Counted from the stretch's first letter, positions 46,361-56,046 are shown. The stretch: 64,000 nucleotides of DNA from Paenibacillus silvae (GCF_014639235.1 NZ_BMFU01000007.1:62001-126000), one strand, 5' to 3'. Program-made: numbers and translations. Notes: a model not told the origin generated them from the letters alone.

Positions 46361-48250
46361 ATGAAAAACAATGAATCATTTGATCCTGGTAAAACATTAG
46401 AACAAAAATTAATGGAGATTCAAGAAACGATTCACACGAAGCATGCCGATGACATCTTCCATGAATATAACTCGCTTGTAGCCGAGGTAGAAAAGAACAT
46501 TGTATTGATAGATATAAGTCTAGCTGCTATGATCTATAGTTCATTTGCTAATTTTTTGTTCAACGTATCGGAATACGAATATTTTTTTACTACACTAATT
46601 AAAGCCCAGGAGTATGGATACCCATCAGAAGAAGTGGAATCCTTTTTGTATGCTGCATTTATAGAACCTAATATTCCTGAGTTTGAAAGGAACTATGAAG
46701 AGAATATTCGATTTCTTCAAATACATAATAATCTTCATGTTGATTCGATCCCTTTATTTCAGGATCTCCCTTACTGGATGCTTCCTACAGGAACAGAGAG
46801 TGAATTCTATCTATATAACAGAATGAACAAACGAATAGAAGAGCGAATTGTCTTATTCAAATATGAAAGTCTTCAGAAGCTTCCAACCATCGATGCCTTA
46901 GCAGATTATTTAGTTATGGTCAACTGGAACTGGAGTAATACTTTAACGTGTACTCAAGCCATTAAAATCAATAACAAAAAAAGCTATATTGTAGTTAATG
47001 AAATAGACAAATTTCTCTCTTGCTTACAAGGACGACTTTTGGATGCTGGGTTAATCTCGGATACCGTGATAACTGATAATATAAGTAAACTGGATGTTTA
47101 TTTTTCCGATTCCTCCATAAGATTGCCAAGAAATATTATTGACCTAACTCGAAACCAAGAATTAGTAGAAAAATATATCAATGGTTGGCATAAATTTCGG
47201 CTTTCAGAAGAGAATCGAAATGGCTCACATATTTTATTGAGTATTTGCATTCCGAGTCATAATCGTGGAAATCGTGCATACGAAAATATCCTAGCTTTAA
47301 TGCAATCATATTATGATGAAGAAATCGAATTTGTATTATCCAACAACGGAACTGAAAATGATACAAAAAACTTCTATGCTAGAATTAATGAGCTGCAAGA
47401 TTCTCGAATTAAATATTTTGAATTTGAGGAAAACCAAGGATTTGCAATAAATTGCTGCAAGGTATGCGAGATGGCCAGTGGAAAATTTATTTTATTGCTT
47501 AGTGATGAAGACATGATCGACCTTGATTCGTTACATTTGATTATGCAGCAGCTCGATGAATCATCTGACAGTCTGGCTATTCTAAAACCATCCATTTCTA
47601 ATCAGATCCCATTAGGTGACATTATTAAAACAGCTGGGGCAAACGCTTTGGAACAGTTCATGCTCACTTCCAACTATATGTCTGGATTTACAATGAACAA
47701 TGCGTTACTCAGACAATATGAAGGTATTGAATATATAAAAAACAACTTGGATAACCAAGCGTGTTATTATTATCCTCACATGTATTGGGAAATGCTACTT
47801 GCCCAGTACGGAACTGTAGTTAGTAAGTCTATCGTACTAATTCAAGCAGGTTCAGAAGAAAAAACAAGTTTCTCACAAAGGCGAATTGGAAATAATTCGG
47901 TAAAGATAAGACATTACTCTACAATTGAAGGAAGACTTGAACAACACGAAGGTTTTGCGAAAATCATAAAAGAACTAGAAATCTCAAAAGATAATAGTAA
48001 CTTCCATAGAATGATGTACATTCAACTGTGCTCAAAAACTTTGTTCCTAACCAGTCTAGCTATTAATGCATGTTACAGTAACACAGATGTAAATACAGAT
48101 GACATATCTATGCAAGTCTTTCATTTCATTGCTGATATCAATTTCTATAAGCTCTATGTAAGTACTAGTGAAGAAACATGGGCTACAGATTCCAGACATA
48201 TCACTTCCATTTATGAAAATTGGAAGCGGAATTATCTAAAAAAAACGTAA
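46361..48250 (+). CDS. Large glycosyltransferase, family 2-like GT-A domain
   Basis: 629 residues; start at ATG 46361, eight bases after TAGGAG. The first 290 residues are mostly helical and match no domain I know. A GT-A fold starts at about 293 (LSICIPSHNRGNRAYENIL), with FVLSNNGTEND, ENQGFAINCCKVCE and the metal-binding LLLSDEDMIDLDSL (DxD-like) near 385-398. A C-terminal helical region ends the protein. Such proteins add sugars to nucleotide-sugar-built glycans; the CDP-dideoxyhexose made next door or the nonulosonate is a candidate substrate. Oriented against its neighbours and bounded by its own terminator. Confidence 0.8.
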   Translation: MKNNESFDPGKTLEQKLMEIQETIHTKHADDIFHEYNSLVAEVEKNIVLIDISLAAMIYSSFANFLFNVSEYEYFFTTLIKAQEYGYPSEEVESFLYAAFIEPNIPEFERNYEENIRFLQIHNNLHVDSIPLFQDLPYWMLPTGTESEFYLYNRMNKRIEERIVLFKYESLQKLPTIDALADYLVMVNWNWSNTLTCTQAIKINNKKSYIVVNEIDKFLSCLQGRLLDAGLISDTVITDNISKLDVYFSDSSIRLPRNIIDLTRNQELVEKYINGWHKFRLSEENRNGSHILLSICIPSHNRGNRAYENILALMQSYYDEEIEFVLSNNGTENDTKNFYARINELQDSRIKYFEFEENQGFAINCCKVCEMASGKFILLLSDEDMIDLDSLHLIMQQLDESSDSLAILKPSISNQIPLGDIIKTAGANALEQFMLTSNYMSGFTMNNALLRQYEGIEYIKNNLDNQACYYYPHMYWEMLLAQYGTVVSKSIVLIQAGSEEKTSFSQRRIGNNSVKIRHYSTIEGRLEQHEGFAKIIKELEISKDNSNFHRMMYIQLCSKTLFLTSLAINACYSNTDVNTDDISMQVFHFIADINFYKLYVSTSEETWATDSRHITSIYENWKRNYLKKT

Positions 48251-48266
48251 TATTAATAAAAATTTA

Positions 48267-48308
48267 AAACCAAGTCTCTGTTTACTAGTATTGACAGAGG
48301 CTTGGTTT
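48267..48308. terminator. Bidirectional terminator between glycosyltransferase and deacetylase genes
   Basis: AAACCAAGTCTCTGT and ACAGAGGCTTGGTTT form a perfect 15-bp stem with a 12-base loop. Confidence 0.85.
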
Positions 48309-48495
48309 GTATATAAATCAGGTGAAAAGTTATACTATATTAATCTAGTTTAAGTTCGCTTGGCCCATTTAAAAACACCTCGTAAACTCCGGAATAAATA
48401 CAAAAATAATTAAATTAAACTTTCAACGAGTTCGAGATCTACCATAAGATAAAGAGTCAAGGATCCATCATAATTCTTATCTCAAACTTCCACTA

Positions 48496-49386
48496 CTACC
48501 TTATATTTACACGCATTAATGTCGAACAGTCAATACGATCAATCCAAAACCCCGGTTTCTTTGGGACTTCCTTTGATGTGGTGGTAAATGCCCCTTTGAA
48601 ACCCTTAGCAAGTAATATTGATGTTAGCTGTTCTTTCATCAATACGTGGTTAACACCTCCACCAAAGGCAGGAGTATACCATTCAGGCTCCCCCCCTAAT
48701 ACTTTCATAAGATAGTCCCGGCATGGCTTGATTTCTCTATCGTAGAACTGTTGAGGATCACCACAATAAGGCTCATGCTTATGACAATGTACGCCAATAG
48801 TCATTCCTTCACTGTGCATTTGCTTAATTTCACCCTCGGTCAAGTAAAAATTATCAATGAACTCGCTTCTATTAGGAAACAAACTGTCAAACATTGAACC
48901 TAAAATTTCAATTGATTCTTGTGTTGTCAGTTTTACATTCAACATATACTTATTGTACCTTCGCAATCTATTAAGTTCATAAGAATAGATTGTGCTAGCT
49001 TCTTCTATGCCAGTCGTATCATGCTTCGAACGAATTAATTCCCATATTTCTTCATCAGTCACAAATGATAGAACTGTATGTACTAGATGCATTACAGGTA
49101 TAATCCCCAAAACCAACGGACCAGACATCACGGTAAAATAAGCAGGCACTCCTTTGCGTTTTAAAATTTCAAATGCATTAGTATATTGATCCTTAGTTCC
49201 ATCATCAAAAGTTAATATACACCATGGTCTTGATCTTGGTTTATACATCTGATCCAACGAAATAATATCATAGGTCCTACTTAAAGTATCTATTTGATGA
49301 GAGAAGTCCTGAGGTGACAACGGAATGATACCACTCCATCCATTTTGCCCCCGAATATAATGGTACATTACGGCAATATTATTCAT
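48496..49386 (-). CDS. Polysaccharide deacetylase (NodB-like, CE4)
   Basis: 296 residues from ATG 49386 (AAAGGATGG seven bases before). NodB metal aspartates are in ILTFDDGTKDQY (about 71-82); the two metal histidines are in IGVHCHKHEPYCG (about 203-215). The middle of the domain carries an insert (about 115-185). No signal peptide, so it probably acts in the cytoplasm on a sugar nucleotide or lipid-linked sugar rather than on cell wall. It would remove an N-acetyl group, which could be replaced by the acyl group made by the KAS III module; this is inference. Confidence 0.82.
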   Translation of the reverse strand: MNNIAVMYHYIRGQNGWSGIIPLSPQDFSHQIDTLSRTYDIISLDQMYKPRSRPWCILTFDDGTKDQYTNAFEILKRKGVPAYFTVMSGPLVLGIIPVMHLVHTVLSFVTDEEIWELIRSKHDTTGIEEASTIYSYELNRLRRYNKYMLNVKLTTQESIEILGSMFDSLFPNRSEFIDNFYLTEGEIKQMHSEGMTIGVHCHKHEPYCGDPQQFYDREIKPCRDYLMKVLGGEPEWYTPAFGGGVNHVLMKEQLTSILLAKGFKGAFTTTSKEVPKKPGFWIDRIDCSTLMRVNIR

Positions 49387-49650
49387 AAGAATTCCATCCT
49401 TTATACTGTAGCTAAGTATCAGTAAAATAAGTCTCGGGCTAGCGATATATATTATTTGAGCCAATTTCCCCTAAGTTTTCTGCACAATCCAACAAACGTA
49501 AGATTACGTATTAAGTTATCAATGTGGTTAGTCGATAAATATTTATAACAGAGTACCTTATGTTATTCAGGTAAAGTAGAAACAAGGTTCTCACTCAAGA
49601 ATAATCCTCCGATTTGTAATTCAAAAAATTTGCAAAGGATGAATCAAACT

Positions 49651-50775
49651 ATGGAAATACGACTCTTTAGGAGAGATGAAACTGATCTATATATGGATTC
49701 AATAGATAAAATATGGAAGAAAGGGCATATCCTGAGTCGGGATAAGGCTCTTTCTGATTTTATGTTCTATAACAACCCACAACATGAAAAATATATCGGA
49801 AAAGATAATTATGGTGCTATCGGTGTTTGGATAGATGACAAGATTGTTGGTTTGGGTGGTTTAATGGTATTTGAATTTAACTTACAGGGAGATGCAGTAG
49901 CTGCATGTAACGTAACCAATTCTATCGTATTAGAAGAATATCGCAGCTCTATGGCTGGTTTATTATTGTATGCAAAACCTTTAGATATATATCCTTTTTT
50001 TTGCAGTTTCGGAATAGGTCTTAGCAAATTTTCACTGCATGTTTCGCCAGCCTCTATTTCAAAAGATGCTGTAACACAGCCTATTCATAAGTTAGACCGA
50101 TTAATCGGAATTTTTGACAAGAAGAAAACAAGCGAAATTTTATTAGATAAAGATGAGAATTATTTAAGAAATTATGGTACGGTTTTTAAGGCAACGCAAT
50201 ATGGAAAAAAAACAGTCAAACAAGAACTGGTAAAAGAAAAATGGGATAACTTTTACTACACATATATTGCACCCAAAACAATCAGTATTACACGTGATTT
50301 CGAATTCTTAAACTGGAGATATTTAAATCATCCTAGCTTTGTTTATTTGTTGTATATTGTGCAAGATCAAGTTGGAAATTATGAAGGATTATTTGTTGCA
50401 AGGGTTGAAAATATCGTTAATAATACTGCAAAGATTATACGTATTGTTGAGTTTATTGCTAAAAACCAAGATGCTTCCATTGCTCTTGCAAATAAAATCT
50501 TAGAGATTGGATTTGCAGAAGATATACTTTTTGCGGATTTCTATTGCACCACAGATATGTTTAATTTTGGCCTAGAATCAGTGGGCTTCAAAAAAGAATT
50601 TACTTCACATGACGATAAACTTGTTCTACCCTCACGATTTCAGCCTGTTGATTTATCAGTCGTTAATTTAAATGCAGTAATATCTTTTTACGGGAAGAAA
50701 ATCAAAAAATTAAATCTATTAGATAATAATATTTATTTTACAAAAGGCGATTCTGATCAGGACAGGCCAAATTAA
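49651..50775 (+). CDS. GNAT-like acyltransferase, two-domain
   Basis: 374 residues from ATG 49651, nine bases after AAAGGATG. The N-terminal half has the GNAT pattern: YGAIGVWIDDKIVGLGGLMV (about 53-72), then CNVTNSIVLEEYRSSMAGLLLY, where EEYRSSMAG is in the acyl-CoA/pantetheine loop position. The C-terminal half (about 190-340) looks like a second, weaker GNAT unit (FLNWRYLNHPSFVYLLYIV). Proteins of this type occur in surface-glycan loci. It is the best candidate to transfer the acyl group from the nearby ACP to an amino sugar, but no catalytic evidence exists. Confidence 0.65.
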   Translation: MEIRLFRRDETDLYMDSIDKIWKKGHILSRDKALSDFMFYNNPQHEKYIGKDNYGAIGVWIDDKIVGLGGLMVFEFNLQGDAVAACNVTNSIVLEEYRSSMAGLLLYAKPLDIYPFFCSFGIGLSKFSLHVSPASISKDAVTQPIHKLDRLIGIFDKKKTSEILLDKDENYLRNYGTVFKATQYGKKTVKQELVKEKWDNFYYTYIAPKTISITRDFEFLNWRYLNHPSFVYLLYIVQDQVGNYEGLFVARVENIVNNTAKIIRIVEFIAKNQDASIALANKILEIGFAEDILFADFYCTTDMFNFGLESVGFKKEFTSHDDKLVLPSRFQPVDLSVVNLNAVISFYGKKIKKLNLLDNNIYFTKGDSDQDRPN

Positions 50776-50791
50776 GCAACATAAAGCAATT

Positions 50792-50827
50792 AACAGGTCC
50801 TTTTATGTAACAATAAACGGACCTGTT
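50792..50827. terminator. Bidirectional terminator between acyltransferase and ketoreductase genes
   Basis: AACAGGTCC (50792-50800) and GGACCTGTT (50819-50827) enclose an 18-base loop. Confidence 0.75.
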
Positions 50828-50849
50828 AATTTTATAGCATTTAGATCTT

Positions 50850-51608
50850 TTAGTGTGATGTTACTCCCGCATCAATGATAAAATCTGTACCAGTAATATA
50901 TTCAGAAGGTTTTGAGAGCAAGTAAGCCACTGCATTTGCAATATTCTCAGCAGGAATGTAGCCCAAATATTGCTTTTCCAACATTTTAGTTCTTGCTTCT
51001 TCACCCGCTGAGATTATATATTCCTCAAACATGTCGGTTTCAACAAAGGAAGGGCATACTGTATTCACACGTATTTTTTTATCAGCTAGCTCCACCGCCA
51101 TTGATTTTACAGCACTATTTAATGCACCTTTTGTTGCACTATATGCTATTTTTGTCTTATCACCTTGTAAAGAGGCAGTAGATGATATAGCGATTATACT
51201 TGAATATGAATTGAAATTACCTTTTTTCGAGAACATCCTAGATAATTCAATAAATGAAAAAAAGTTGATTTTGAATAGTTCATTTGTGAATTTATACGTC
51301 GTCATATTTAATGGTCGCATTGGAGAAAGTCCAGCACAATGAACCAGACCATCCAGAGGCCCTGTTTCTGAAATCACTTTCTTCATAAGAGGCTCAATAC
51401 CATCAATTTCCTGAAGATCATATACAAAATAAATGTGGTTTCCATCTTCCATTTGCTCTAAAGTTTTGAGTATATTTTGCTCATTTCTAGCTACCATAAC
51501 AACTTCAGCCCCTAATCGGCTTAGTTGAATACATGTAGCTCTTCCGATACCAGAAGATCCTCCAGTAACTAACACCTTCTTACCACTCAAATCCATAGGA
51601 TTAATCAA
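50850..51608 (-). CDS. 3-oxoacyl-ACP reductase-like SDR of the glycan acyl module
   Basis: Short-chain dehydrogenase, 252 residues. Cofactor motif GGSSGIGRATCIQL (about 16-29), catalytic serine in ISSTASLQ (about 140), tyrosine and lysine in YSATKGAL (about 155-162), and IIDAGVTSH at the end. FabG-like in every landmark. The likely start is TTG 51608, seven bases after GGAGG; ATG 51596 is in frame but too far from the site. It overlaps the KAS III gene by 8 bp. With KAS III and ACP it would reduce acetoacetyl-ACP to 3-hydroxybutyryl-ACP; no dehydratase is present, so the hydroxyl should remain. Confidence 0.85.
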   Translation of the reverse strand: MINPMDLSGKKVLVTGGSSGIGRATCIQLSRLGAEVVMVARNEQNILKTLEQMEDGNHIYFVYDLQEIDGIEPLMKKVISETGPLDGLVHCAGLSPMRPLNMTTYKFTNELFKINFFSFIELSRMFSKKGNFNSYSSIIAISSTASLQGDKTKIAYSATKGALNSAVKSMAVELADKKIRVNTVCPSFVETDMFEEYIISAGEEARTKMLEKQYLGYIPAENIANAVAYLLSKPSEYITGTDFIIDAGVTSH

Positions 51609-52683
51609 TCACAATTCCTCCGTCTTCGAAATAACTATTTGTTTCAATTATTGGCAAGCAGTTTTCTGCTAAAATGTCAAAGTAATTAGTTCCCCACGAG
51701 AGTCCTATACCGAATCCGGGCGCCAATATTTTTTTGTTCCCTTGTTCTTTGCCTCCATAGGTGTCACAAATTGTTATAGGTATTGAGGTTACACTTGTGT
51801 TTCCATATCTGTCCATAGAAACTCCAAGCTTATCCAAAGGAATTTTAACTTTTTTAGCAATATGTTTGAGCATAAATACATTAGCCTGATGGGGAGCAAA
51901 CAGGTCATAGTCATTTTCAGATATATTATGTTCAGCCATAAAACTTTTTAACATTTTTGGAACTTCAGTAATAGTAAAATCGAATACCTCTGCTCCATTC
52001 ATGTATAAATCATAATCCGACCGGATTACCCCTTCCCCAAACTCTCTGAGTTCCTGACTCCCATTTGGATTGCGGCAAGCTCCGACTGGTGTAATTATGG
52101 ATTTATAACCTGTACCATCAGTGTAATAACAAAATGGAATTTTCGATGTTTCATCAAATTCAAGAGCTGTGGCGAATCCCGCATCGCCAAATAACATAGC
52201 AGCAGACTTGTCCAAGAATGATATACCTTTGGTTGATGTATCCCCTCCCAAAAATAGAACGCGCTTCGTATCTCCAGTCTGCATTAATGAACCTGCAATG
52301 TATACGCCATACACAAAGCCAGAACAGCCCAGGTTTACATCAAATGCAATACAATCTTTTTTCAAGCCTAGCCGTCCGTGCAAAACACATGCAGTGGCTG
52401 GAGCTTTATAATCAGGACTTTGTGTTACAAAAACCACACCATCTATGCTGTCAATTTCCCATTTTAAATGTTCAATAAGATTCTGTGCAGCTACAAAAGC
52501 CAAGTCTGAAGCTGTCTGCTTTTCACTTGCTACATGACGCTGCCGAACACCAGTCATTTTCACGAATTTCGAAACATTTTCTTCTCCGAATATATCGTTG
52601 CTTTTCGATGCCTCAACTATAGTTTTAGGAACTGCACAAGCAACGCCTCGTACGGCTACATTTTTTAAAATTCCTTTTGGCAT
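51601..52683 (-). CDS. Beta-ketoacyl-ACP synthase III (first of two)
   Basis: 360 residues, FabH-like. Catalytic cysteine in NLGCSGFVYG (about 119), histidine in APHQANVFML (about 283), asparagine in RYGNTSVTSIP (about 314): the full Cys-His-Asn triad. An N-terminal and a C-terminal extension make it longer than housekeeping FabH. It would condense an acyl-CoA with malonyl-ACP. Lies between the ketoreductase and the dedicated ACP, overlapping the former by 8 bp and 9 bp downstream of the latter. Confidence 0.88.
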   Translation of the reverse strand: MPKGILKNVAVRGVACAVPKTIVEASKSNDIFGEENVSKFVKMTGVRQRHVASEKQTASDLAFVAAQNLIEHLKWEIDSIDGVVFVTQSPDYKAPATACVLHGRLGLKKDCIAFDVNLGCSGFVYGVYIAGSLMQTGDTKRVLFLGGDTSTKGISFLDKSAAMLFGDAGFATALEFDETSKIPFCYYTDGTGYKSIITPVGACRNPNGSQELREFGEGVIRSDYDLYMNGAEVFDFTITEVPKMLKSFMAEHNISENDYDLFAPHQANVFMLKHIAKKVKIPLDKLGVSMDRYGNTSVTSIPITICDTYGGKEQGNKKILAPGFGIGLSWGTNYFDILAENCLPIIETNSYFEDGGIVID

Positions 52684-52692
52684 TTTAAAGCC

Positions 52693-52911
52693 TCATTCCA
52701 TAAAATCCAAAATGTCTTGTACTGTTTTAAACTCTTTAATCTGAACTGCAGTTAACCTCTTTTCAAAATGCTCATCCACAAGAGCAATTAATGAGATTGC
52801 CGCAAGCGAATCCCAACTTTCCAAGGTTTCAAGACTGATAGTTTCCTCTAACGTCCCCGCTTCAATCTCCAGCATATCTTCCAGCAAGTTTAATTTTGTT
52901 TGAACGTCCAT
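52693..52911 (-). CDS. Dedicated acyl carrier protein
   Basis: 72 residues, acidic, helical. The phosphopantetheine serine is in SWDSLAAISLIAL (residue about 35), in the usual DSL context at the start of helix 2. Distinct from the housekeeping AcpP, which normally sits in the fab operon. Flanked on both sides by KAS III genes (9 and 27 bp gaps), so it is the carrier of a private acyl-synthesis module. Confidence 0.9.
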   Translation of the reverse strand: MDVQTKLNLLEDMLEIEAGTLEETISLETLESWDSLAAISLIALVDEHFEKRLTAVQIKEFKTVQDILDFME

Positions 52912-52938
52912 ATTAATTTCCTCCTAATTGTAATATAG

Positions 52939-53910
52939 TTACCATATAATAACAGTTGAACCCCAAGACAAACCTACCCCAAAACCAACAAGAAGGATAG
53001 TATCACCTTTTTTGATATGCCCTTCCTTTTGTGCCCGATAAAGTGCGATGGGTATTGTTGACGACACTGTATTTCCGGTTTCTGACATATCAACATAGAA
53101 TTTATCTTCCGAAATGTTGCATTTTTTTCTTAAGTGATCTAGCATATAACTGTTTGCTTGATGAAAAACAAAATAATCAATATCATTATAAGTTAAATTA
53201 TTTTTCTTTAAGACATTATCTATTGATTTCGGAACAACATCTATAGTGAAATTGAAAATTTCTGGCCCGTTCATGAATAGATCGCCTCGAATGCACTTCT
53301 CTTCCATGCCCAATCTGGCTCCACTTGAGGCAGCTATCAAGTGCTCCGCACCACTTCCATCAGTACCTAGATCAAATTCTTTAATTTGCGAAATTTGACT
53401 AGGCGAAATTAGTGTTGCAGCAGCCCCATCTCCAAAAATAGTCACAACACTTTTTTCTTTTGGATTAATATATTTTGAATAAGTCTCTGCTGTAATTAAA
53501 AGTATATTTGTTGCTATCTTTGTATTTATTAATGATTTTGCTACAGCTAGTCCATATATAAAAGCTGAACAACCCAAATTAATATCAAGGGCACCAGCAG
53601 ATTTAGGGATCTTCAATCGATCCTGTAGTATACAGGCTGTAGTTGGAAGATTGTAATCCGGACTTTGTGTGAAAAGAATCACAAAATCTATATCCTTTGG
53701 TTCAACTGAATTATTCTCGAACAACCTTTTAGCAGCATAGAAAGCAAGATCAGATACATACTCATCATCAGCAGCAATATGTCTATTTTTAATTCCAGTT
53801 TTTTTGTAGATTTTTTCCTCTGTCCAATCCGGAAAGATTTTAACCAGATCGACATTTGAGAGAACTTTTTGAGGAAGATAATATTCGATTGCTTGTATTC
53901 CTATATTCAC
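52939..53910 (-). CDS. Beta-ketoacyl-ACP synthase III (second of two)
   Basis: 323 residues, FabH size. Triad intact: cysteine in NLGCSAFIYG (about 112), histidine in FHQANSYML (about 247), asparagine in TGNTVSSTIP (about 278). It is clearly a paralogue of the neighbouring KAS III; TQSPDYNLPTTACILQDRL matches TQSPDYKAPATACVLHGRL there. Why two are needed is unknown: one may condense and the other act as an acyltransferase or on a different starter. First gene of the leftward KAS-ACP-KAS-SDR operon; the 295-bp gap before it holds no visible gene. Confidence 0.88.
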   Translation of the reverse strand: MNIGIQAIEYYLPQKVLSNVDLVKIFPDWTEEKIYKKTGIKNRHIAADDEYVSDLAFYAAKRLFENNSVEPKDIDFVILFTQSPDYNLPTTACILQDRLKIPKSAGALDINLGCSAFIYGLAVAKSLINTKIATNILLITAETYSKYINPKEKSVVTIFGDGAAATLISPSQISQIKEFDLGTDGSGAEHLIAASSGARLGMEEKCIRGDLFMNGPEIFNFTIDVVPKSIDNVLKKNNLTYNDIDYFVFHQANSYMLDHLRKKCNISEDKFYVDMSETGNTVSSTIPIALYRAQKEGHIKKGDTILLVGFGVGLSWGSTVIIW

Positions 53911-54205
53911 CCCAACTCCTCCTCAGATGTTAACTCGAAAGCAACTAAATTTATCTTCTACTTTAATATCGACAGCTTACAATATTTTGTTTATATATTG
54001 TCTTTTATTAAAAATAAATTCATCATTAAAAATTAAAGTGATAATTTGTGTTCTGGAGGTAAAGAGAAAAACTGCATTCTCGTATAGAAACATGCATAAG
54101 GCTTAAATAAACAGTTTTCACTTTTCCACGGATAAATTGTCAACTGTATCTGAAACTTATATCAAAACAATCTGAAGCACCTCAAAACTTCACATACAGC
54201 TGCAA

Positions 54206-55363
54206 TTATACTGAGATTAGTTTCTTCACTATGTTCGAAATCTCATCTATTTCCAAATCACTCATATTTGTGCCCGAAGGGAGACACAATCCCTGTGCAA
54301 AAATGTTGGCTGAAATATCCTCATCTTCAGCATGAGAGTAATAGCTATATTGCTTAAATAAAGGCTGTAAATGCATCGGTTTCCAAATTGGACGCGCTTC
54401 AATATTATTTTCTTCCAATACTTTAATTATTTCTACTGGCTCTATCCCAACCTGTTTTGGATCAAGTAACATCGTTGTCAACCAGTGGGTTGACCTTCCG
54501 TATGCTTGTTCATCTAATATAGTCACACCTGGAACACTTGCAAGTTCTCTATGGTAATATTCACGAATTTCCCTTTTACGTATAACCCGGTCCTCCAATA
54601 CTTCCATCTGTCCTCTTCCAATACCAGCAAGTACGTTACTCAGTCGATAGTTATATCCCACTTGACTATGCTGATAGTGTAGCGCTTCATCCCTTGCCTG
54701 AGTAGCTAAAAATCTAGCTTTGTTGAGACTTTCAATATCGTCTGAGATCAACATCCCCCCACCTGAGGTTGTTATAATCTTATTCCCGTTAAATGAAAAC
54801 ACGCCAAACTTTCCAATAGACCCACTCATTCGTCCCTTATAGGTAGCTCCCAGTGATTCAGCAGCATCCTCAATAATCGGAACTTCGTATGCATCACATA
54901 CCTGCTTAATTGGATCATAGTCTGCACTTTGCCCATACAAATTAACCACAATAACCGCTTTTGGTATTCTTCCTTTAGCCGCATAATCCTTCAACGCACG
55001 TTCTAATGCTATCGGAGACATGTTCCAACTCGTGGGCTCTGAATCAATGAATACAGGGATAGCTTTCTGATATAGAATTGGATTTGCACTAGCCGCAAAT
55101 GTCAAAGAGGAACAGAAGACTAAATCCTCTGCTTGTACTTCCAATAGTTCTAAAGCTAAATGGATAGCAGACGTACCTGAGCTTAACGCGACAGCAGCTG
55201 TGCTCCCAGCATATTTTGCCACCTCTTTCTCAAAAGCATCGACATTAGGTCCAAGAGGAGCTACCCAATTCGTGACAAAAGCATCGTTAATGTATTTTTG
55301 TTCCTTACCACTCATGTGTGGAGAAGCTAAAAAAATACGTTTATGTTTCATCTTCTGTTTCAT
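54206..55363 (-). CDS. legC: UDP-4-keto-6-deoxy-sugar aminotransferase (LegC/PglE type)
   Basis: PLP-dependent DegT/DnrJ/EryC1 enzyme, 385 residues. It adds an amino group at C4 of UDP-4-keto-6-deoxy-GlcNAc. PLP lysine lies in FSFNGNKIITTSGGG (about 185-199); SSGTSAIHLAL and DAAESLGATYKG bind cofactor. The opening RIFLASPHMSGKEQKYI and end LCLPSGTNMS closely recall Campylobacter PglE. ATG 55363 is the frame limit; ATG 55351 fits the TTAGGA site about as well. Last gene of the leg operon. Confidence 0.9.
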   Translation of the reverse strand: MKQKMKHKRIFLASPHMSGKEQKYINDAFVTNWVAPLGPNVDAFEKEVAKYAGSTAAVALSSGTSAIHLALELLEVQAEDLVFCSSLTFAASANPILYQKAIPVFIDSEPTSWNMSPIALERALKDYAAKGRIPKAVIVVNLYGQSADYDPIKQVCDAYEVPIIEDAAESLGATYKGRMSGSIGKFGVFSFNGNKIITTSGGGMLISDDIESLNKARFLATQARDEALHYQHSQVGYNYRLSNVLAGIGRGQMEVLEDRVIRKREIREYYHRELASVPGVTILDEQAYGRSTHWLTTMLLDPKQVGIEPVEIIKVLEENNIEARPIWKPMHLQPLFKQYSYYSHAEDEDISANIFAQGLCLPSGTNMSDLEIDEISNIVKKLISV

Positions 55364-55371
55364 TCCTAACT

Positions 55372-56001
55372 TTATTGATTTTTGCTGATCACCTTAGCTG
55401 GACAACCGATCGCAGTGACACTGTCGGGGATGTTATGAACTACACAACCACCAGCACCTATGATCACTTCTCTTCCAACTTTAACCTGTGGAATGAGACA
55501 TGCTCCTATGCCAATGTGTGTATTAGAGCCCACCTCAACTCCTCCAGCTAAATGTACACCTGGCGAAAGATGCACGTAGTCTTTTACGTTACAATCGTGA
55601 TCTACCGTTGTTCCCGTATTAATAATTACATGCCTTCCTATTCTAGCATCAGCATTAACTACCGAGTTTGCCATAATAACGGTTCCGTCCCCAATACAAG
55701 CGTCTGCGCTAATTACAGCACTTGAATGAATAGCTTTCCCAAAAAGAACACCTTTCTGTTCAAAAAAAAATGCGATTTTTTCTCTTATAGAATTTTGACC
55801 TATAGCTATTATATATAAAGCATTTATGTGGTTCGTAGCAATTTTATCAAATTGATTAATTCCACCTAGATAAGGAACACCTCTCCACTTCTCTTCAGGC
55901 CATTGATCATCCATAACGCCAATAATTTCCGCACCCATAGATCTTAAATTATCGAACACAACCTTCCCATGCCCGCCTGCTCCAAAGATAATGTATCCCA
56001 A
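55372..56001 (-). CDS. legH: NeuD/PglD-family sugar N-acyltransferase (LegH role)
   Basis: 209 residues. The N-terminal Rossmann-like part (YIIFGAGGHGKVVFDNL, about 3-19) binds the sugar nucleotide; from about 95 on a left-handed beta-helix is built of hexapeptides (IGDGTVIMANSVVNADARIG). The catalytic histidine is in VDHDCNVKDYVHL. It transfers an acyl group, normally acetyl, to the 4-amino of UDP-4-amino-6-deoxy-GlcNAc. Start is a TTG at 56001, seven bases after AGAGGTGG. Whether it takes acetyl-CoA or the ACP-bound hydroxyacyl from the adjacent module is an open question. Confidence 0.88.
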   Translation of the reverse strand: MGYIIFGAGGHGKVVFDNLRSMGAEIIGVMDDQWPEEKWRGVPYLGGINQFDKIATNHINALYIIAIGQNSIREKIAFFFEQKGVLFGKAIHSSAVISADACIGDGTVIMANSVVNADARIGRHVIINTGTTVDHDCNVKDYVHLSPGVHLAGGVEVGSNTHIGIGACLIPQVKVGREVIIGAGGCVVHNIPDSVTAIGCPAKVISKNQ

Positions 56002-56046
56002 AAAAGTCCACCTCTGTCCAATAAGACTAATAATGAAGACTCGATA

